From: Candidatus Nanopelagicales bacterium
GTDB lineage: Bacteria; Actinomycetota; Actinomycetes; S36-B12
Assembly (NCBI GenBank): GCA_030726915.1
Contig: JANRCR010000010.1
Span: 1 to 46,193 of the forward strand
Length of the DNA: 46,193 nt
Reading direction: 5' to 3'
The notes under the pieces are model-generated. The model was not told where the DNA came from. It was given only the letters and a program-made list of their open reading frames with translations, and ran no database searches. Position 1 is the first letter of the stretch. Each line of letters starts with the position of its first letter. The position numbers and the translations under genes are program-made. Positions 1 through 8,368 of this stretch are shown piece after piece.

Positions 1-107
1 GTCCATGTCTGCTCGTCCCGGCAGGCCTCGACGATGTCGTCGCGGTCCGCGCGCGTGTGAGGACGCAGGGTGACGGGCCCCGCGGTGAGAGTCGGCGGGG
101 TCTGCAC
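1..107 (-). CDS. GNAT-family N-acetyltransferase, N-terminal fragment (runs off window)
   Basis: A GTG at 107 opens an uninterrupted frame to the window edge, giving about 35 residues. The segment reads ...GPVTLRPHTRADRDDIVEAC..., the classic first strand and helix of RimJ/RimL-type GNAT acetyltransferases, which transfer acetyl from acetyl-CoA to amines or protein N-termini. The start lies only 2 bases after the leuS stop on the same strand, so it probably follows leuS in one transcript. The acetyl-CoA-binding motif lies outside the window, so the substrate cannot be inferred. The family call rests on the N-terminal motif only. Confidence 0.65.
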   Translation of the reverse strand, partial: MQTPPTLTAGPVTLRPHTRADRDDIVEACRDEQTW

Positions 108-109
108 GG

Positions 110-2578
110 CTACTCCGGGACGATGTTGACGAGCTTGGGAGGCCGCACAATGACCGTGCGAACACCAGCTCCATCGAGTGCCTTCACCACCGCGGGCGAC
201 GTCAGCGCCAACTCCCGCAAGGCGTCCTCGGCGATGTCGGGGGGAACCTCGAGGCGGTCACGTACCTTGCCCGCCACCTGAACGACACAGGTGACCGACT
301 CTTCGACGAGGAGTGCCGGATCCACCTCGGGCCATCCGGCCAGGGCAACCGATGGCGAATGACCCAGCAGACGCCACATATCCTCCGCCGTGTAGGGCGC
401 CGTGAGGCTCAGCAGAATTGCCACGGTCTCGGCTGCCTCGCGCACGGCTGGATCGGCAGGGCCGCAACCGGAATCGATGGCCTTGCGGGTGGCGTTGACC
501 AACTCCATCGCCTTGGCCACCGCCACGTTGAAGCGGTAGGTCTCCACCGCATGAGCGGCATCATGCAATGTTCGATGCGTCACCCTACGGAGGTCGAGAT
601 CACCCGCCGTCACGTCGACATCGGTGGGACTCGTCACGTCCTGGGCGACGCGCCAGGCGCGGGCGAGGAACTTCTTGGCACCTGCAGGAGAGACGTCCGC
701 CCAGTCAACGTCATCCTCGGGCGGACCGGCAAAGACCATGGTGAGGCGTACGGAATCAACACCGTGCGCATTGAGCTCATCCGACAGTTTGACAACATTT
801 CCTCGGGACTTGCTCATAGCCGACCCATTCATCACAACCATGCCCTGGTTCAGCAGGCGGGTGAATGGCTCGGTGAAGTCGACCATGCCCATGTCAAAGA
901 GCACCTTGGTAAAGAAGCGGCTGTAGAGCAGGTGCAGGATCGCGTGCGTGACGCCACCGACGTACTGATCGACGGGCATCCACTTCTTGGCCGCATCCAC
1001 ATCAAAGGGACCGTCTGACTTGTGTGGGTCGAGATAGCGAAGGTAGTACCACGAGGAGTCCACGAAGGTGTCCATCGTGTCGGCATCACGCTGGGCATCG
1101 GTGCGTCCGCACCGCGGGCAGGCCACTGTCGCCCACTCGGTCGCCGCCCCCAGCGGCGATGTGCCCTTGGGCTTGAGGTCCAGGCCCTGCGCGGGCGGCA
1201 GCGTGACAGGCAGTTGGTCCATCGGCACCGGCACTTCACCGCAGTCCGGACAGTGAATGATCGGGATCGGCGTACCCCAGTAGCGCTGACGCGAGATCAG
1301 CCAGTCACGTAGGCGGTAGTTGACCGATGGTTCGCCGGTCCCTCTTTCGCGGAGGATCTCGATGATCTTGGCGATGGCATCGGACTTATCGAGTCCATCA
1401 AGGGGACCGGAATTCACATGCGGCCCGTCATCGGCTGTCGCGGTGCCCGTCTGCAACGGGTCCTCCCCCGCCTCGACGACGACACGCACGGGCAGATCAA
1501 AGGTGCGAGCGAAGTCAAGGTCACGCTGATCATGTGCGGGCACCGCCATGATCGCGCCCGTGCCGTAGTCGGCGAGCACATAATCGGACGCCCACACCGG
1601 GATCCGTTCGCCATTGACCGGGTTGATGGCGTAACGCTGCAGGAAGACACCGGTCTTGTCGCGATCATTGCTCAGGCGGTCCAACTCCGACGTCTGCTTA
1701 ACCCTCTCGAGGTACGCCGTGAACTCCGCCTCGGCCGCCGTGCCCGCAGCGAGCTCGGCAGCCAGGTCGGAGTCAGCGGCGACGACAAAGAACGTCGCGC
1801 CGTAGAGGGTGTCGGGACGCGTGGTGTAGACGGTGACGGGCTCGTCGCGTCCCTCAATGACGAACTGGACCTCGGCGCCGGTCGATCGGCCGATCCAATT
1901 GCGCTGCATGAGCAGCACCTTCTCCGGCCAGGCACCTTCGAGCTGAGCCATGTCATCCAGGAGACGATCGGCATAGTCGGTGATTTTGAAGTACCACTGG
2001 GTGAGCTTCTTTTTGGTGACGGCAGTGTCACAGCGCTCGCACAGACCCTGCACGACCTGCTCATTGGCGAGCACCGTCTGGCAGTTGGGGCACCAATTGA
2101 CATTGGAGGCCTTGCGATAGGCCAGACCTCGCTCATACATCTGCAGGAAGAACCACTGGTTCCAGTGGTAGTACTCCGGGTCGCAGGTGTTGAGCACGCG
2201 ATCCCAGTCAAAGGAGCAGGCATAGCGCCGCATGGAGGCCTTCTGCTGGGCGATGTTCTCGTAGGTCCACAGACCCGGATCCTCGCCCCGGCGGATCGCG
2301 GCATTCTCGGCCGGCAGACCGAAGGCATCCCAGCCGATGGGGTGCATGACATTGAATCCGCGCTGCACCCAGTAGCGGGCGATCACGTCACCGAGTGCGT
2401 AGGCCTCCGCGTGACCCATATGGAGGTCACCGGAGGGGTAGGGAAACATGTCAAGGACATACTTGGTGGGACGAGTGTCTCCCTCGTTGCCGGACCGGAA
2501 GGGCTGCAGCTCGTCCCAGACAGGCAGCCAGCGGTCCTGGATCTGCTCAAAGTCGTACGTCTCGATATCCTCATTCAT
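110..2578 (-). CDS. leuS: Leucyl-tRNA synthetase
   Basis: Cytoplasmic class I aminoacyl-tRNA synthetase that charges tRNA-Leu with leucine using ATP. The 822-residue product has the HIGH-type signature HMGH at residues 53-56, a CPNC/CERC zinc-type pair near residues 165-185, an inserted CP1 editing domain containing [12 protein letters not shown], a second CPDC/CPRC pair, and the KMSKS-type motif AMSKS in the C-terminal half. Length and architecture are typical of bacterial LeuRS. An in-frame extension upstream to 2713 exists, but ATG 2578 begins the expected N-terminus ([10 protein letters not shown]) and sits 10 bases after a TAGGCT box, suggesting a very short leader. The gene diverges from a small membrane protein gene and is followed within 2 bases by a GNAT gene. 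Confidence 0.97.
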   Translation of the reverse strand: MNEDIETYDFEQIQDRWLPVWDELQPFRSGNEGDTRPTKYVLDMFPYPSGDLHMGHAEAYALGDVIARYWVQRGFNVMHPIGWDAFGLPAENAAIRRGEDPGLWTYENIAQQKASMRRYACSFDWDRVLNTCDPEYYHWNQWFFLQMYERGLAYRKASNVNWCPNCQTVLANEQVVQGLCERCDTAVTKKKLTQWYFKITDYADRLLDDMAQLEGAWPEKVLLMQRNWIGRSTGAEVQFVIEGRDEPVTVYTTRPDTLYGATFFVVAADSDLAAELAAGTAAEAEFTAYLERVKQTSELDRLSNDRDKTGVFLQRYAINPVNGERIPVWASDYVLADYGTGAIMAVPAHDQRDLDFARTFDLPVRVVVEAGEDPLQTGTATADDGPHVNSGPLDGLDKSDAIAKIIEILRERGTGEPSVNYRLRDWLISRQRYWGTPIPIIHCPDCGEVPVPMDQLPVTLPPAQGLDLKPKGTSPLGAATEWATVACPRCGRTDAQRDADTMDTFVDSSWYYLRYLDPHKSDGPFDVDAAKKWMPVDQYVGGVTHAILHLLYSRFFTKVLFDMGMVDFTEPFTRLLNQGMVVMNGSAMSKSRGNVVKLSDELNAHGVDSVRLTMVFAGPPEDDVDWADVSPAGAKKFLARAWRVAQDVTSPTDVDVTAGDLDLRRVTHRTLHDAAHAVETYRFNVAVAKAMELVNATRKAIDSGCGPADPAVREAAETVAILLSLTAPYTAEDMWRLLGHSPSVALAGWPEVDPALLVEESVTCVVQVAGKVRDRLEVPPDIAEDALRELALTSPAVVKALDGAGVRTVIVRPPKLVNIVPE

Positions 2579-2588
2579 GGCGGAGGCA

Positions 2589-2594
2589 AGCCTA
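2589..2594 (-). promoter_or_regulatory. Putative -10 box of leuS
   Basis: TAGGCT on the minus strand, 10 bases before the leuS ATG. It fits the actinobacterial TANNNT -10 consensus and would give a leader of only a few bases. No convincing -35 is visible. Inference from sequence only. Confidence 0.4.
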
Positions 2595-2646
2595 CCGACC
2601 GCCCCAGCGCACGTGTGATGCCACGGGCACCTGCCCATCCTGAGCG

Positions 2647-2874
2647 GTGGAGAGAATGGCGGAGACAGCGAGTCAACGCAAGGTCGTCGGCACCGTGTGG
2701 GTCCTTGCAGCAATCGTCGGCATCGGTCTGGCGTTCGTCTTGCGACCCATCGGCGACTGGGCCAATGGGACGGCCGTCGACACGATTGCCATCGCCCTGT
2801 GGGTCGCCGTTGGCACGACCTTCCTCGAAGGCGTCATCGCCACACGCCAGCCGGCTTCGCGGTCCGCTCGCTAG
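2647..2874 (+). CDS. Small two-helix membrane protein
   Basis: A 75-residue product with two hydrophobic stretches (about residues 13-32 and 47-65) separated by a short polar turn, and an Arg-rich C-terminus. It is probably an inner-membrane protein. I do not recognise a family. It is divergent from leuS. Its stop codon overlaps the stop of the convergent Ntn-hydrolase gene by 4 bases, so the 3' ends interlock. The start is uncertain: GTG 2647 is the longest frame, and ATG 2656 is an alternative that would lie too close to the GGAGAG before it. Reality is supported by coding-like composition and tight packing, not by homology. Confidence 0.55.
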   Translation: MERMAETASQRKVVGTVWVLAAIVGIGLAFVLRPIGDWANGTAVDTIAIALWVAVGTTFLEGVIATRQPASRSAR

Positions 2875-3971
2875 ATGCTCACCGGGGTGAAGTCCCCGCG
2901 CGCGGAGATGTCGCGGAATCGCGATGCGCCGCCCGTGAAGTCCGTCTCCTTGAGGTCGATCACGTAGACGGTCGGGTCGTCGAGTGCGCGGTAGGAGTAG
3001 CGCAGGTCGCTGAGATTACAGATGGTGTCGGCGTAGGTCACCTCATCGACCTCGACGCCTCCCGGCCCCGGCTCCTCCACGACTCCAGCGGGCACATCGA
3101 AGGTGTTGAGGATGTGCAGGGTGAGCATTTCTGCCTCGCGGCTGTCCTTCGGGGTTGCGGCGAGGCTGTTGAACATCACGGCCCTGACGAAGCGTGATGG
3201 GCCGGTGAAGTCCCCGGGCAGTCCGCGCAGGCCCCAGCCCACCCCGAGCGCCCGGATGTCCATGCCGCCGACCCGGGGCCGGAGGCGCTGGGCGAGATCC
3301 GGCAGATAATCGGATAGGCCGATCGCCCGGTCGTCCATGGCGCCGACCCGGGGCCGGAGGCGCTGCCGATCGGGGTTGTGCGCCGTCATGCCGACGTAGT
3401 TGTTGAGGTTGGTCAGGTGCCAGTCAAGGTACGGCGAGTTCGTGACGACTCCGGTCGGGTTATCCACGATGACCAGCCCCTCGGGGCGGAATTCAAGGAC
3501 CACCGACTCCTCGCGATCGTACACTGCGACGTGCACGGGCGGGGTGAAGGGCAGGCCAGCGCGCCAGCCCCACACGTTGATCTGCGGCAGCACCTCGCGC
3601 ACTTCCGCCACGCTCGCGCACGTGGTGAGCAGGTAGCAGGCCAACTCGATCTGGCTGACGTCAGATCCATCCCCGCGATATTCCGCCGGGTGGAAGAAAC
3701 CTCCGACCATGTAGAGCAGATGTGCGGAGAGTCCTGCGGTGTTCATCCCATCGAGGATCACAGCCTCCACACCTGCCACGGAGATGCCGACGACGCCATG
3801 CTGGGTGGTCCAGGCTTTGCCCCCGGGAGACTCCGGGTCGGCAAGGGCGGTCCGCTCCAGATCGCGCGGGATCACGCAGATCTGGAAGCCCATGAGCGCC
3901 GGGTAGTCCAGCCCACGGCCGACGACGACGGTGCCGTCCTCGGCGATCGGTGCCTTGAAGTTGGTGCACAT
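2871..3971 (-). CDS. Choloylglycine/penicillin V acylase-type Ntn hydrolase with internal duplication
   Basis: Linear amide C-N hydrolase of the bile salt hydrolase/penicillin V acylase family. After removal of Met1, Cys2 becomes the N-terminal nucleophile. Residues matching family active-site positions are visible: Cys2, Arg19 and Asp22 (GRGLDY), an Asn in TNSPYLDW, and Arg in GPSRFVRA. The 366-residue product is somewhat longer than usual. Part of the excess is an in-frame direct duplication in which LRPRVGAMD (from about residue 203) recurs 25 residues later as LRPRVGGMD. Start ATG 3971 has a GAGGAG site 5 bases upstream, and a TAGTCT box (3994-3999) may be its -10. No signal peptide is seen, so it is likely cytoplasmic. 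The physiological substrate is unknown; in a non-gut organism an N-acyl-homoserine lactone, N-acyl amino acid or other amide is plausible, but this is inference. Confidence 0.88.
   Translation of the reverse strand: MCTNFKAPIAEDGTVVVGRGLDYPALMGFQICVIPRDLERTALADPESPGGKAWTTQHGVVGISVAGVEAVILDGMNTAGLSAHLLYMVGGFFHPAEYRGDGSDVSQIELACYLLTTCASVAEVREVLPQINVWGWRAGLPFTPPVHVAVYDREESVVLEFRPEGLVIVDNPTGVVTNSPYLDWHLTNLNNYVGMTAHNPDRQRLRPRVGAMDDRAIGLSDYLPDLAQRLRPRVGGMDIRALGVGWGLRGLPGDFTGPSRFVRAVMFNSLAATPKDSREAEMLTLHILNTFDVPAGVVEEPGPGGVEVDEVTYADTICNLSDLRYSYRALDDPTVYVIDLKETDFTGGASRFRDISARGDFTPVSI
3249..3365 (-). repeat. 75-bp-spaced direct repeat inside the Ntn-hydrolase gene
   Basis: Two 42-base copies (3249-3290 and 3324-3365) with about 3 mismatches, offset by exactly 75 bases, so the reading frame is kept. 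They encode the duplicated LRPRVG.MD..A.G segments. Such a precise multiple-of-three offset suggests a recent in-frame tandem duplication rather than convergent codons. Confidence 0.85.
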
Positions 3972-3996
3972 AGCGTCTCCTCAGTTGCCGATAAGA

Positions 3997-4629
3997 CTAG
4001 ATGACCAGCGTGGGGATTGCGAGCACGAAGCCCGCCTGGGCGAGCTGGTAGGTCACCATCACCGTCACACGACCGCCCGGAGCCGAGCCGACGAATCGAG
4101 CCCATGCCAGCAGCGTGTCGGAGGCCATGAAGAGCAATGCAGCGATGCCGGCAACCGTCGACCAGGATCCGACGGCAAGGACCACGACGGCGCCGATCGT
4201 GACCATGTAGGCGGCGACGATGCTGCCCAGGAGGGGTGATTGACGCCATGCTCCGCGCACGATGCACCGGCCGAGGCTGATGGCGAAGGCACCGACGATG
4301 ACGAGGCCGAAGACGACGGCGGGCATCGGGTGCTCTATCGGCACGAGCGCGACGATGTAGGCGACATGCCCGACGAGGAACGCCGCGGCGCCGGGGATGA
4401 AGCGGTCCTGGAAGAGCAGGACATCGCCGATGAGACCGAATGCCAGGCCGATGACGATCCACCATCGGATCCAGTCGGACTCCGCCGGGATGAGCGCGGC
4501 CGCCGCGATGAGGAAGACCATCACCCCCGGCTTGGCCCAGCGCTCGATATCCCGACGGTCGGCGCCCACCGCCCACCAGTCGAGCAGAGCGATGACGCCG
4601 GCGACAGCCATCGGCACCATCCAGATCAC
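3997..4629 (-). CDS. YhhN/TMEM86-family membrane protein (putative lysoplasmalogenase)
   Basis: A 210-residue polytopic membrane protein with about eight hydrophobic segments. The family signature is visible in LAFGLIGDVLLF and GHVAYIVALVP, where the Asp and His-containing helices are conserved. Characterised members hydrolyse the vinyl ether bond of lysoplasmalogens, but most bacterial members are untested. The GTG start at 4629 overlaps the stop of the upstream SGNH gene by 4 bases (GTGA), so the two are probably translationally coupled. A downstream link to the Ntn hydrolase (25 bases) is possible, although that gene seems to have its own -10 box. Confidence 0.82.
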   Translation of the reverse strand: MIWMVPMAVAGVIALLDWWAVGADRRDIERWAKPGVMVFLIAAAALIPAESDWIRWWIVIGLAFGLIGDVLLFQDRFIPGAAAFLVGHVAYIVALVPIEHPMPAVVFGLVIVGAFAISLGRCIVRGAWRQSPLLGSIVAAYMVTIGAVVVLAVGSWSTVAGIAALLFMASDTLLAWARFVGSAPGGRVTVMVTYQLAQAGFVLAIPTLVI

Positions 4630-5336
4630 AGCGCCACACCCCGGAATGATTCCGCAACCGCCTCACCCACGAGGGAATGCACCTCCCACGACCAGTGCAT
4701 GCCGTCGGGATTGATTGTCGTCAAGCGAGGGCCGACGATCGGTTCGACATCGACGTACGCCACGTCCATCCGTGAGGCGAGGGCTCGCGCCGCGGAGACT
4801 GCCGGGGCGTGTGCACGCGTCGAGGGGTAATAGTCACCCCTCCATGGGGGCGGTCCGAGCAGAGCGATCGGCAGGCCGGGGCGCATCATGCGCACCCCCT
4901 CGACGATGCGCGTGAGGTAGCGGTCGGTCGCCGCCTGCGGCAGTGCGCGGAAGGGACCACCGACCGCGCGCACCATCGGGGGCGTCACCTTGAGCAGGAC
5001 CTCTCGCGCAGTACGGCGTACCCGCCTCTGGCGGACATAGGGGATCGACTCGCGCAGCCAGGTCGGCACGGGGGTCGGTAGTTGATCCATCCCACCGACG
5101 CCGATGAGCAACGCATCGGCGCGAGGGAGGTAATCGCCCCACACGACCGGATCCTTGGTGAGCGCCCACCACGCATCGCGCGCGGTCCAGCCCTGTCGCG
5201 CGACGAGATCGACGTCGGCGTTGAGAATCCGGCCGGCAACCTGCGGATAGAGCCTCCCGTCCGACGGTCGCTCGGCCGCTTCGGGGCCGTGGAAGGCGAG
5301 CGAATCACCAATGACGAGAAGATGCGGCACCGCCAC
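4626..5336 (-). CDS. octT: SGNH hydrolase, OctT-like (diglucosylglycerate octanoyltransferase-type)
   Basis: A 236-residue SGNH/GDSL-fold protein. Block I is VIGDSLAFHG with the nucleophile Ser near residue 12, a block III-like segment reads GVGGMDQ, and block V is DGMHW with the Asp-x-x-His pair. It lacks a signal peptide. Mycobacterial OctT (Rv2418c) acylates diglucosylglycerate with octanoate in methylglucose lipopolysaccharide synthesis, and lies beside gpgP, rsfS and nadD. The same neighbours occur here in the same order, with a tRNA-Ala inserted. The OctT assignment therefore rests on fold plus synteny; a generic esterase is the alternative. Start GTG 5336 is bounded by an in-frame TGA two codons upstream; GTG 5330 is equally possible. 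Confidence 0.75.
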   Translation of the reverse strand: MAVPHLLVIGDSLAFHGPEAAERPSDGRLYPQVAGRILNADVDLVARQGWTARDAWWALTKDPVVWGDYLPRADALLIGVGGMDQLPTPVPTWLRESIPYVRQRRVRRTAREVLLKVTPPMVRAVGGPFRALPQAATDRYLTRIVEGVRMMRPGLPIALLGPPPWRGDYYPSTRAHAPAVSAARALASRMDVAYVDVEPIVGPRLTTINPDGMHWSWEVHSLVGEAVAESFRGVAL

Positions 5337-5394
5337 AGGATGTCAGTGCGCACGCGCAGGGAGTACGCAGCCAGGTCCTCACCAACTGAACTCT

Positions 5395-5429
5395 GGGTGG
5401 ATTCGGCCCTGGCAGGGCTCAATCCACCC
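5395..5429 (-). other. Strong intergenic hairpin between tRNA-Ala and octT-like gene
   Basis: A near-symmetrical inverted repeat. A perfect 9-bp outer stem (GGGTGGATT with AATCCACCC) is followed by a 3x3 internal loop and an inner CCCT/AGGG stem closing a three-base loop. It lies in the 164 bases between the tRNA-Ala 3' end and the SGNH start. No T-run follows on either strand, so it is not a classical terminator. It could be a second processing/termination structure, a regulatory leader element or a small RNA. The function is unknown. Confidence 0.6.
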
Positions 5430-5471
5430 GAAGTTCGCATCCTTGACCGGCCCCTGTTGGCCGACGTGCAA

Positions 5472-5497
5472 ACGGCGCACCCTGTCGGATGCGCCGT
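5472..5497 (-). terminator. Hairpin terminator after tRNA-Ala
   Basis: A perfect 8-bp inverted repeat (ACGGCGCA/TGCGCCGT) with a 10-base loop begins 3 bases after the tRNA 3' end on the minus strand and is followed by TTGC. It is likely the tRNA transcript terminator, although the T-run is short, as is common in high-GC actinobacteria. Confidence 0.55.
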
Positions 5498-5500
5498 GCG

Positions 5501-5573
5501 TGGAGCTGAGGGGACTCGAACCCCTGACCCCCTGCATGCCATGCAGGTGCGCTACCAGCTGCGCCACAGCCCC
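5501..5573 (-). tRNA. tRNA-Ala (anticodon GGC)
   Basis: A 73-base cloverleaf on the minus strand. The acceptor stem GGGGCTG pairs with CAGCTCC (one G-T), the D-arm contains AGCTGGTAGCGC, and the anticodon stem CCTGC/GCAGG holds loop ATGGCAT with anticodon GGC, decoding GCC and GCU. The T-arm is GGGGTTCGAGTCCCC and the discriminator base is A73. The 3' CCA is not encoded and must be added post-transcriptionally. Confidence 0.95.
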
Positions 5574-5595
5574 GTTCAAGCCTGGAGCCCGAACA

Positions 5596-5619
5596 AGCCC
5601 CGCAAGCATACCCGGGGCT
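5596..5619 (-). terminator. Hairpin at the gpgP stop, with an embedded -10-like box for tRNA-Ala
   Basis: A 7-bp perfect stem (AGCCCCG/CGGGGCT) overlaps the gpgP stop codon and is followed on the minus strand by TGTTC, consistent with a weak terminator of the nadD-rsfS-gpgP transcript. Its loop contains TATGCT (5605-5610), a good -10 for the tRNA that begins 31 bases further on. Which role dominates cannot be decided from sequence. Confidence 0.4.
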
Positions 5620-6277
5620 AACGGTCATCCGCGGGCCACACCCCATCGAACGGGACCGACTCTGGCAGTGAGCCCGCGTTGTACTCCTGCAGGCGCCAGG
5701 CGGGGCCGGAGGGAGAGTTCTCCAGCAGCACGCTCCACGAGCAGTTGGTGAGGACGCCCAGTGCTGCCCAGTGCTCAGGTGGCAGACCGAGGAGGCGCCC
5801 GATCCCTGCACGGGCCGCACCACCATGCGTTACGACGACCAGCACACCATCGGCCGGCAGATCGGGGAGAGCCCGATCCACCGCAGCGACGAAGCGGTCC
5901 GCGACCTCGAGCCGTGTCTCGCCCGTCGCCCCAGCACGCATGTGCGGATCAAACGACCAGCGGCTCAGGTCATCTCCATAATCCGCTAGGAGAACAGATC
6001 GCGTCTTGCCCTCCCACTCCCCCGCGAAGGTTTCGCGCAACCCCTCGTCGACGTGGGGCGTAATGCCCGTGAGTTCAATCAACGGCTCGGCTGTCTGCCT
6101 GGTGCGCATGAGGTCCGAGCAGATGATGGATGTGGGTGGCAGGCTCGCCAGCATGGCGGCCGCGCGACGGGCCTGGAACACCCCCACATCATCGAGAGGG
6201 ATATCGGTCTGTCCTTGGAATCGCTGCTCGGCGTTCCACGACGTGCGGCCATGCCGCCACACCGCGATCCTGCGCAT
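5618..6277 (-). CDS. gpgP: Histidine phosphatase, GpgP-like (glucosyl-3-phosphoglycerate phosphatase-type)
   Basis: A 219-residue histidine phosphatase/phosphoglycerate mutase superfamily protein. The catalytic phospho-acceptor His9 lies in WRHGRTSWN, the acid-base Glu region is LRETFAGEWEG, and the second active-site His is in VVVTHGGAARAG. In mycobacteria the orthologue-position gene Rv2419c dephosphorylates glucosyl-3-phosphoglycerate, feeding methylglucose lipopolysaccharide synthesis. The match in order with octT, rsfS and nadD supports that role, but a broad phosphatase is possible. The ATG at 6277 overlaps the rsfS stop (TGATG), which fixes this start; the 16 codons upstream belong to an overlapping frame extension. 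Confidence 0.82.
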   Translation of the reverse strand: MRRIAVWRHGRTSWNAEQRFQGQTDIPLDDVGVFQARRAAAMLASLPPTSIICSDLMRTRQTAEPLIELTGITPHVDEGLRETFAGEWEGKTRSVLLADYGDDLSRWSFDPHMRAGATGETRLEVADRFVAAVDRALPDLPADGVLVVVTHGGAARAGIGRLLGLPPEHWAALGVLTNCSWSVLLENSPSGPAWRLQEYNAGSLPESVPFDGVWPADDR

Positions 6278-6645
6278 CAGCGCGCGGTATCCACGTCGAG
6301 GGGAATCGACGGGCAGTCCTTCCACAGACGCTCAAGGGCGTAGTGGATGCGCTCTTCGGCAATCTGGACGTGGATGACGATGTCGCCGTAATCGAGAAGG
6401 ACCCAACGACTTTCCTTCTCACCTTCACGTCGCAGCGGCTTCTCCCCGTCCTGATGCAGGCGCTCCTGAATAGCATCGACGACGGCGCGGACCTGTCGGT
6501 CATTGGCCGCTGTGCACAGTAGGAAGACATCGGTGATGACGAGGTACTGACTCACATCTATGGCCACGATGTCGGTTGCCAATTTGTCCGCGGCGGCCTG
6601 AGCGGCAGCCTGAGCGAGAGCGATGGCATCGGTGGTGGCTGGCAT
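6277..6645 (-). CDS. rsfS: Ribosomal silencing factor RsfS
   Basis: A 122-residue member of the RsfS/Iojap/DUF143 family. It binds ribosomal protein L14 on the large subunit and blocks subunit joining in stationary or starved cells. Family sequence is clear along its length, for example DIVAIDVSQYLVITDVFLLCTA split across the central beta strands, and WVLLDYGDIVIHV near residue 82. The length is normal. A CAGGAAG-like ribosome site precedes ATG 6645 by 8 bases. It sits between an LCP-like gene (53 bases upstream) and gpgP (1-base overlapping TGATG), in the usual actinobacterial nadD-rsfS arrangement. Confidence 0.95.
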   Translation of the reverse strand: MPATTDAIALAQAAAQAAADKLATDIVAIDVSQYLVITDVFLLCTAANDRQVRAVVDAIQERLHQDGEKPLRREGEKESRWVLLDYGDIVIHVQIAEERIHYALERLWKDCPSIPLDVDTAR

Positions 6646-6698
6646 GATCGATACTTCCTGTCATTGTGGATTCGACTCGGATCAAGACAGCCAGCCTG

Positions 6699-7574
6699 TC
6701 ATCCCCCACTACCGGTCGTCATGCGGGCATCAGCGAAGAGCGACTGCACCAGGGTGGGCGCTTCCGGACCGGCGACGGAGGCAGGTCTCAGACCGCCTCG
6801 AATGACGGTGACGGGGAGCGTCTGCGACTGGGTACGTTCGGACACGACGTCGGCGCGCACCTGCATGAAAAAGGGCACGAGATCCTCGGTGGGGACCGTG
6901 GTCTGGGCCAGCGAACCCAGGCTGGTGAGTAGTTGACGCATCTGTTCGGAGGTACGCGGGAGTCGAGCCAGGGTCTCCTCCAGGATGCCGAGGAATCGAT
7001 CGATGCGCGCCTGCTCCGTTTCGCCGGGCAGCCGCATGACCGCGTAGTCAGCTGCGGCGATGCCATCCATCTTGACCAGACCCGGGCCCAGCGTGCGCCA
7101 CTGCCCATCGCCCACGGTAGGCAGCAACACCGGGCGATCAAGGTCGACCCAAAGACCATCGACAGCATCCACGAGCCCGGCGAAGGCTAGGCGCTCGAGG
7201 ATGATGCCGGCATCGATACGGACACCCACGCCGTCCTGAACCGCATTGACCGCAGCAAGGGTGTCCGCGGACGAGGAGGTGTTCCCCAGCGTGATGCTGT
7301 CATCACCGGCCGGCACAAGCAGACTGGAAGGCAACGCCAAAAACACCGTCTCAGGGCGGGCATCAGGCGGCTCGATGCCCAGCACCACGTTGCCGAGCGC
7401 ATATCCCTCACCATCGAGGACCTGGAGCAGAAGTGTCTCCTCAACAAGCTCGGAAGGTGTCGACGGCTCCGGACCAGGCACGCCCTCGGAGCGCAGCAGG
7501 GCGATGAGACCAAGGCCAATGACGATGGCCATGGCGCCCACGGCCACCAGCACCACGCGACGGGCCACGCTCAT
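6699..7574 (-). CDS. Divergent LytR-CpsA-Psr (LCP)-like membrane-anchored protein
   Basis: A 291-residue protein with a short basic N-terminus, one transmembrane helix (about residues 7-27) and an extracytoplasmic remainder. The middle resembles an LCP domain: [14 protein letters not shown] matches the family's 'lvdalGGv.v' segment, and [13 protein letters not shown]...[10 protein letters not shown] matches the 'nGeqAlaYvR.R...R..RQ' region. Several Arg residues that bind the polyprenyl pyrophosphate head group in active LCP ligases are replaced here. The C-terminal LPVTVIRGG resembles the start of a LytR_C domain. LCP enzymes attach glycopolymers to peptidoglycan; this one may be a degenerate or regulatory paralogue. 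ATG 7574 overlaps the nadD stop by 4 bases. Confidence 0.7.
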   Translation of the reverse strand: MSVARRVVLVAVGAMAIVIGLGLIALLRSEGVPGPEPSTPSELVEETLLLQVLDGEGYALGNVVLGIEPPDARPETVFLALPSSLLVPAGDDSITLGNTSSSADTLAAVNAVQDGVGVRIDAGIILERLAFAGLVDAVDGLWVDLDRPVLLPTVGDGQWRTLGPGLVKMDGIAAADYAVMRLPGETEQARIDRFLGILEETLARLPRTSEQMRQLLTSLGSLAQTTVPTEDLVPFFMQVRADVVSERTQSQTLPVTVIRGGLRPASVAGPEAPTLVQSLFADARMTTGSGG

Positions 7575-8152
7575 GCGTCGTACAACCCCACCTTGGCGAT
7601 GTACGCCTCGACACCGGGTGTGACGAGATAACGGATGGGAGCGCCCCGGGCAACGCGGGATCGAATATCACTTGACGAGATGGCCAGGGCCGGGATCTCG
7701 AGCAGCGTGATGCGACCGGGAGCGAAGCCGGGGTCTTCCAGAACATGCCCGGGTCGGGTGACACCGATGAGATGGGCAAGTCGCAGGGCTTCCTCCGGCT
7801 CGCGCCAGGACAGGATGTCCGCCAGGGCATCCGCACCCGTGATGAAGTGGTAGTCGTGGTCCTCGCCCCACAGGGACCGAATATCGCGCAGAGTGTCGAC
7901 GGTGTACGTCGGGCCGGATCGATCGATGTCGACGCGCGACACGACAAAGCGCTCGTCAGCCGCCGTGGCAATCACGGTCATGAGGTAGCGGTCTTCTGCG
8001 GGTGAAACGAGTCGATCAGACTTTTGCCAGGGCTGGCCGGTGGGCACGAACACCACCCGGTCGAGCTCAAACCGATAGGCCACCTCGGATGCCGCCACCA
8101 GGTGTCCCGCGTGGATGGGGTCGAAGGTGCCACCCATCACTCCGATGCGCAT
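7571..8152 (-). CDS. nadD: Nicotinate-nucleotide adenylyltransferase
   Basis: A 193-residue nucleotidyltransferase that makes deamido-NAD from nicotinate mononucleotide and ATP in NAD biosynthesis. The N-terminal signature [11 protein letters not shown] (residues 8-18) contains the HxGH motif, and the C-terminal [11 protein letters not shown] matches the family's second nucleotide-binding motif. Length is normal for actinobacterial NadD. It is coupled to the downstream LCP-like gene by an ATGA overlap and lies 29 bases after a small membrane protein gene on the same strand, so the set from 8322 down to gpgP may form one operon. Confidence 0.97.
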   Translation of the reverse strand: MRIGVMGGTFDPIHAGHLVAASEVAYRFELDRVVFVPTGQPWQKSDRLVSPAEDRYLMTVIATAADERFVVSRVDIDRSGPTYTVDTLRDIRSLWGEDHDYHFITGADALADILSWREPEEALRLAHLIGVTRPGHVLEDPGFAPGRITLLEIPALAISSSDIRSRVARGAPIRYLVTPGVEAYIAKVGLYDA

Positions 8153-8181
8153 ATCACTCCATCGCGCCCAGAAAGGGTGAC

Positions 8182-8322
8182 TTAACGATCGACGTTGATC
8201 ATCATGGTGATGATGAGCAGGAGCACGAGCAATGCCAAGGCCACACCGCCGAAGACATAGGGCGAGACGAGCGAGTCACCAGCCTCTGCTGAGGCCACAA
8301 CGGCGGCGTTGACCTGGCTCAT
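8182..8322 (-). CDS. 46-residue single-pass membrane peptide
   Basis: A short frame not usually called by gene finders. It encodes 46 residues with a polar N-terminus of about 20 residues, then one strongly hydrophobic helix (about residues 22-42, [19 protein letters not shown]) and ends NVDR. A textbook ribosome site GAGGAGGG lies 6 bases before ATG 8322, and a TAGGCT -10-like box lies further upstream, so translation is well supported. Similar small membrane proteins are common between proA and nadD in actinobacteria. The function is unknown. Confidence 0.75.
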   Translation of the reverse strand: MSQVNAAVVASAEAGDSLVSPYVFGGVALALLVLLLIITMMINVDR

Positions 8323-8368
8323 GACTGCCCTCCTCTGACCGAGCGACACCCGGATCCGAACTCGTTCT

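Noticed and set aside
1418-2890. 490-codon open frame on plus, antisense to leuS
   Set aside because: It has no recognisable domain and lies opposite a certain leuS gene. Long antisense frames are expected at this GC content and codon bias.
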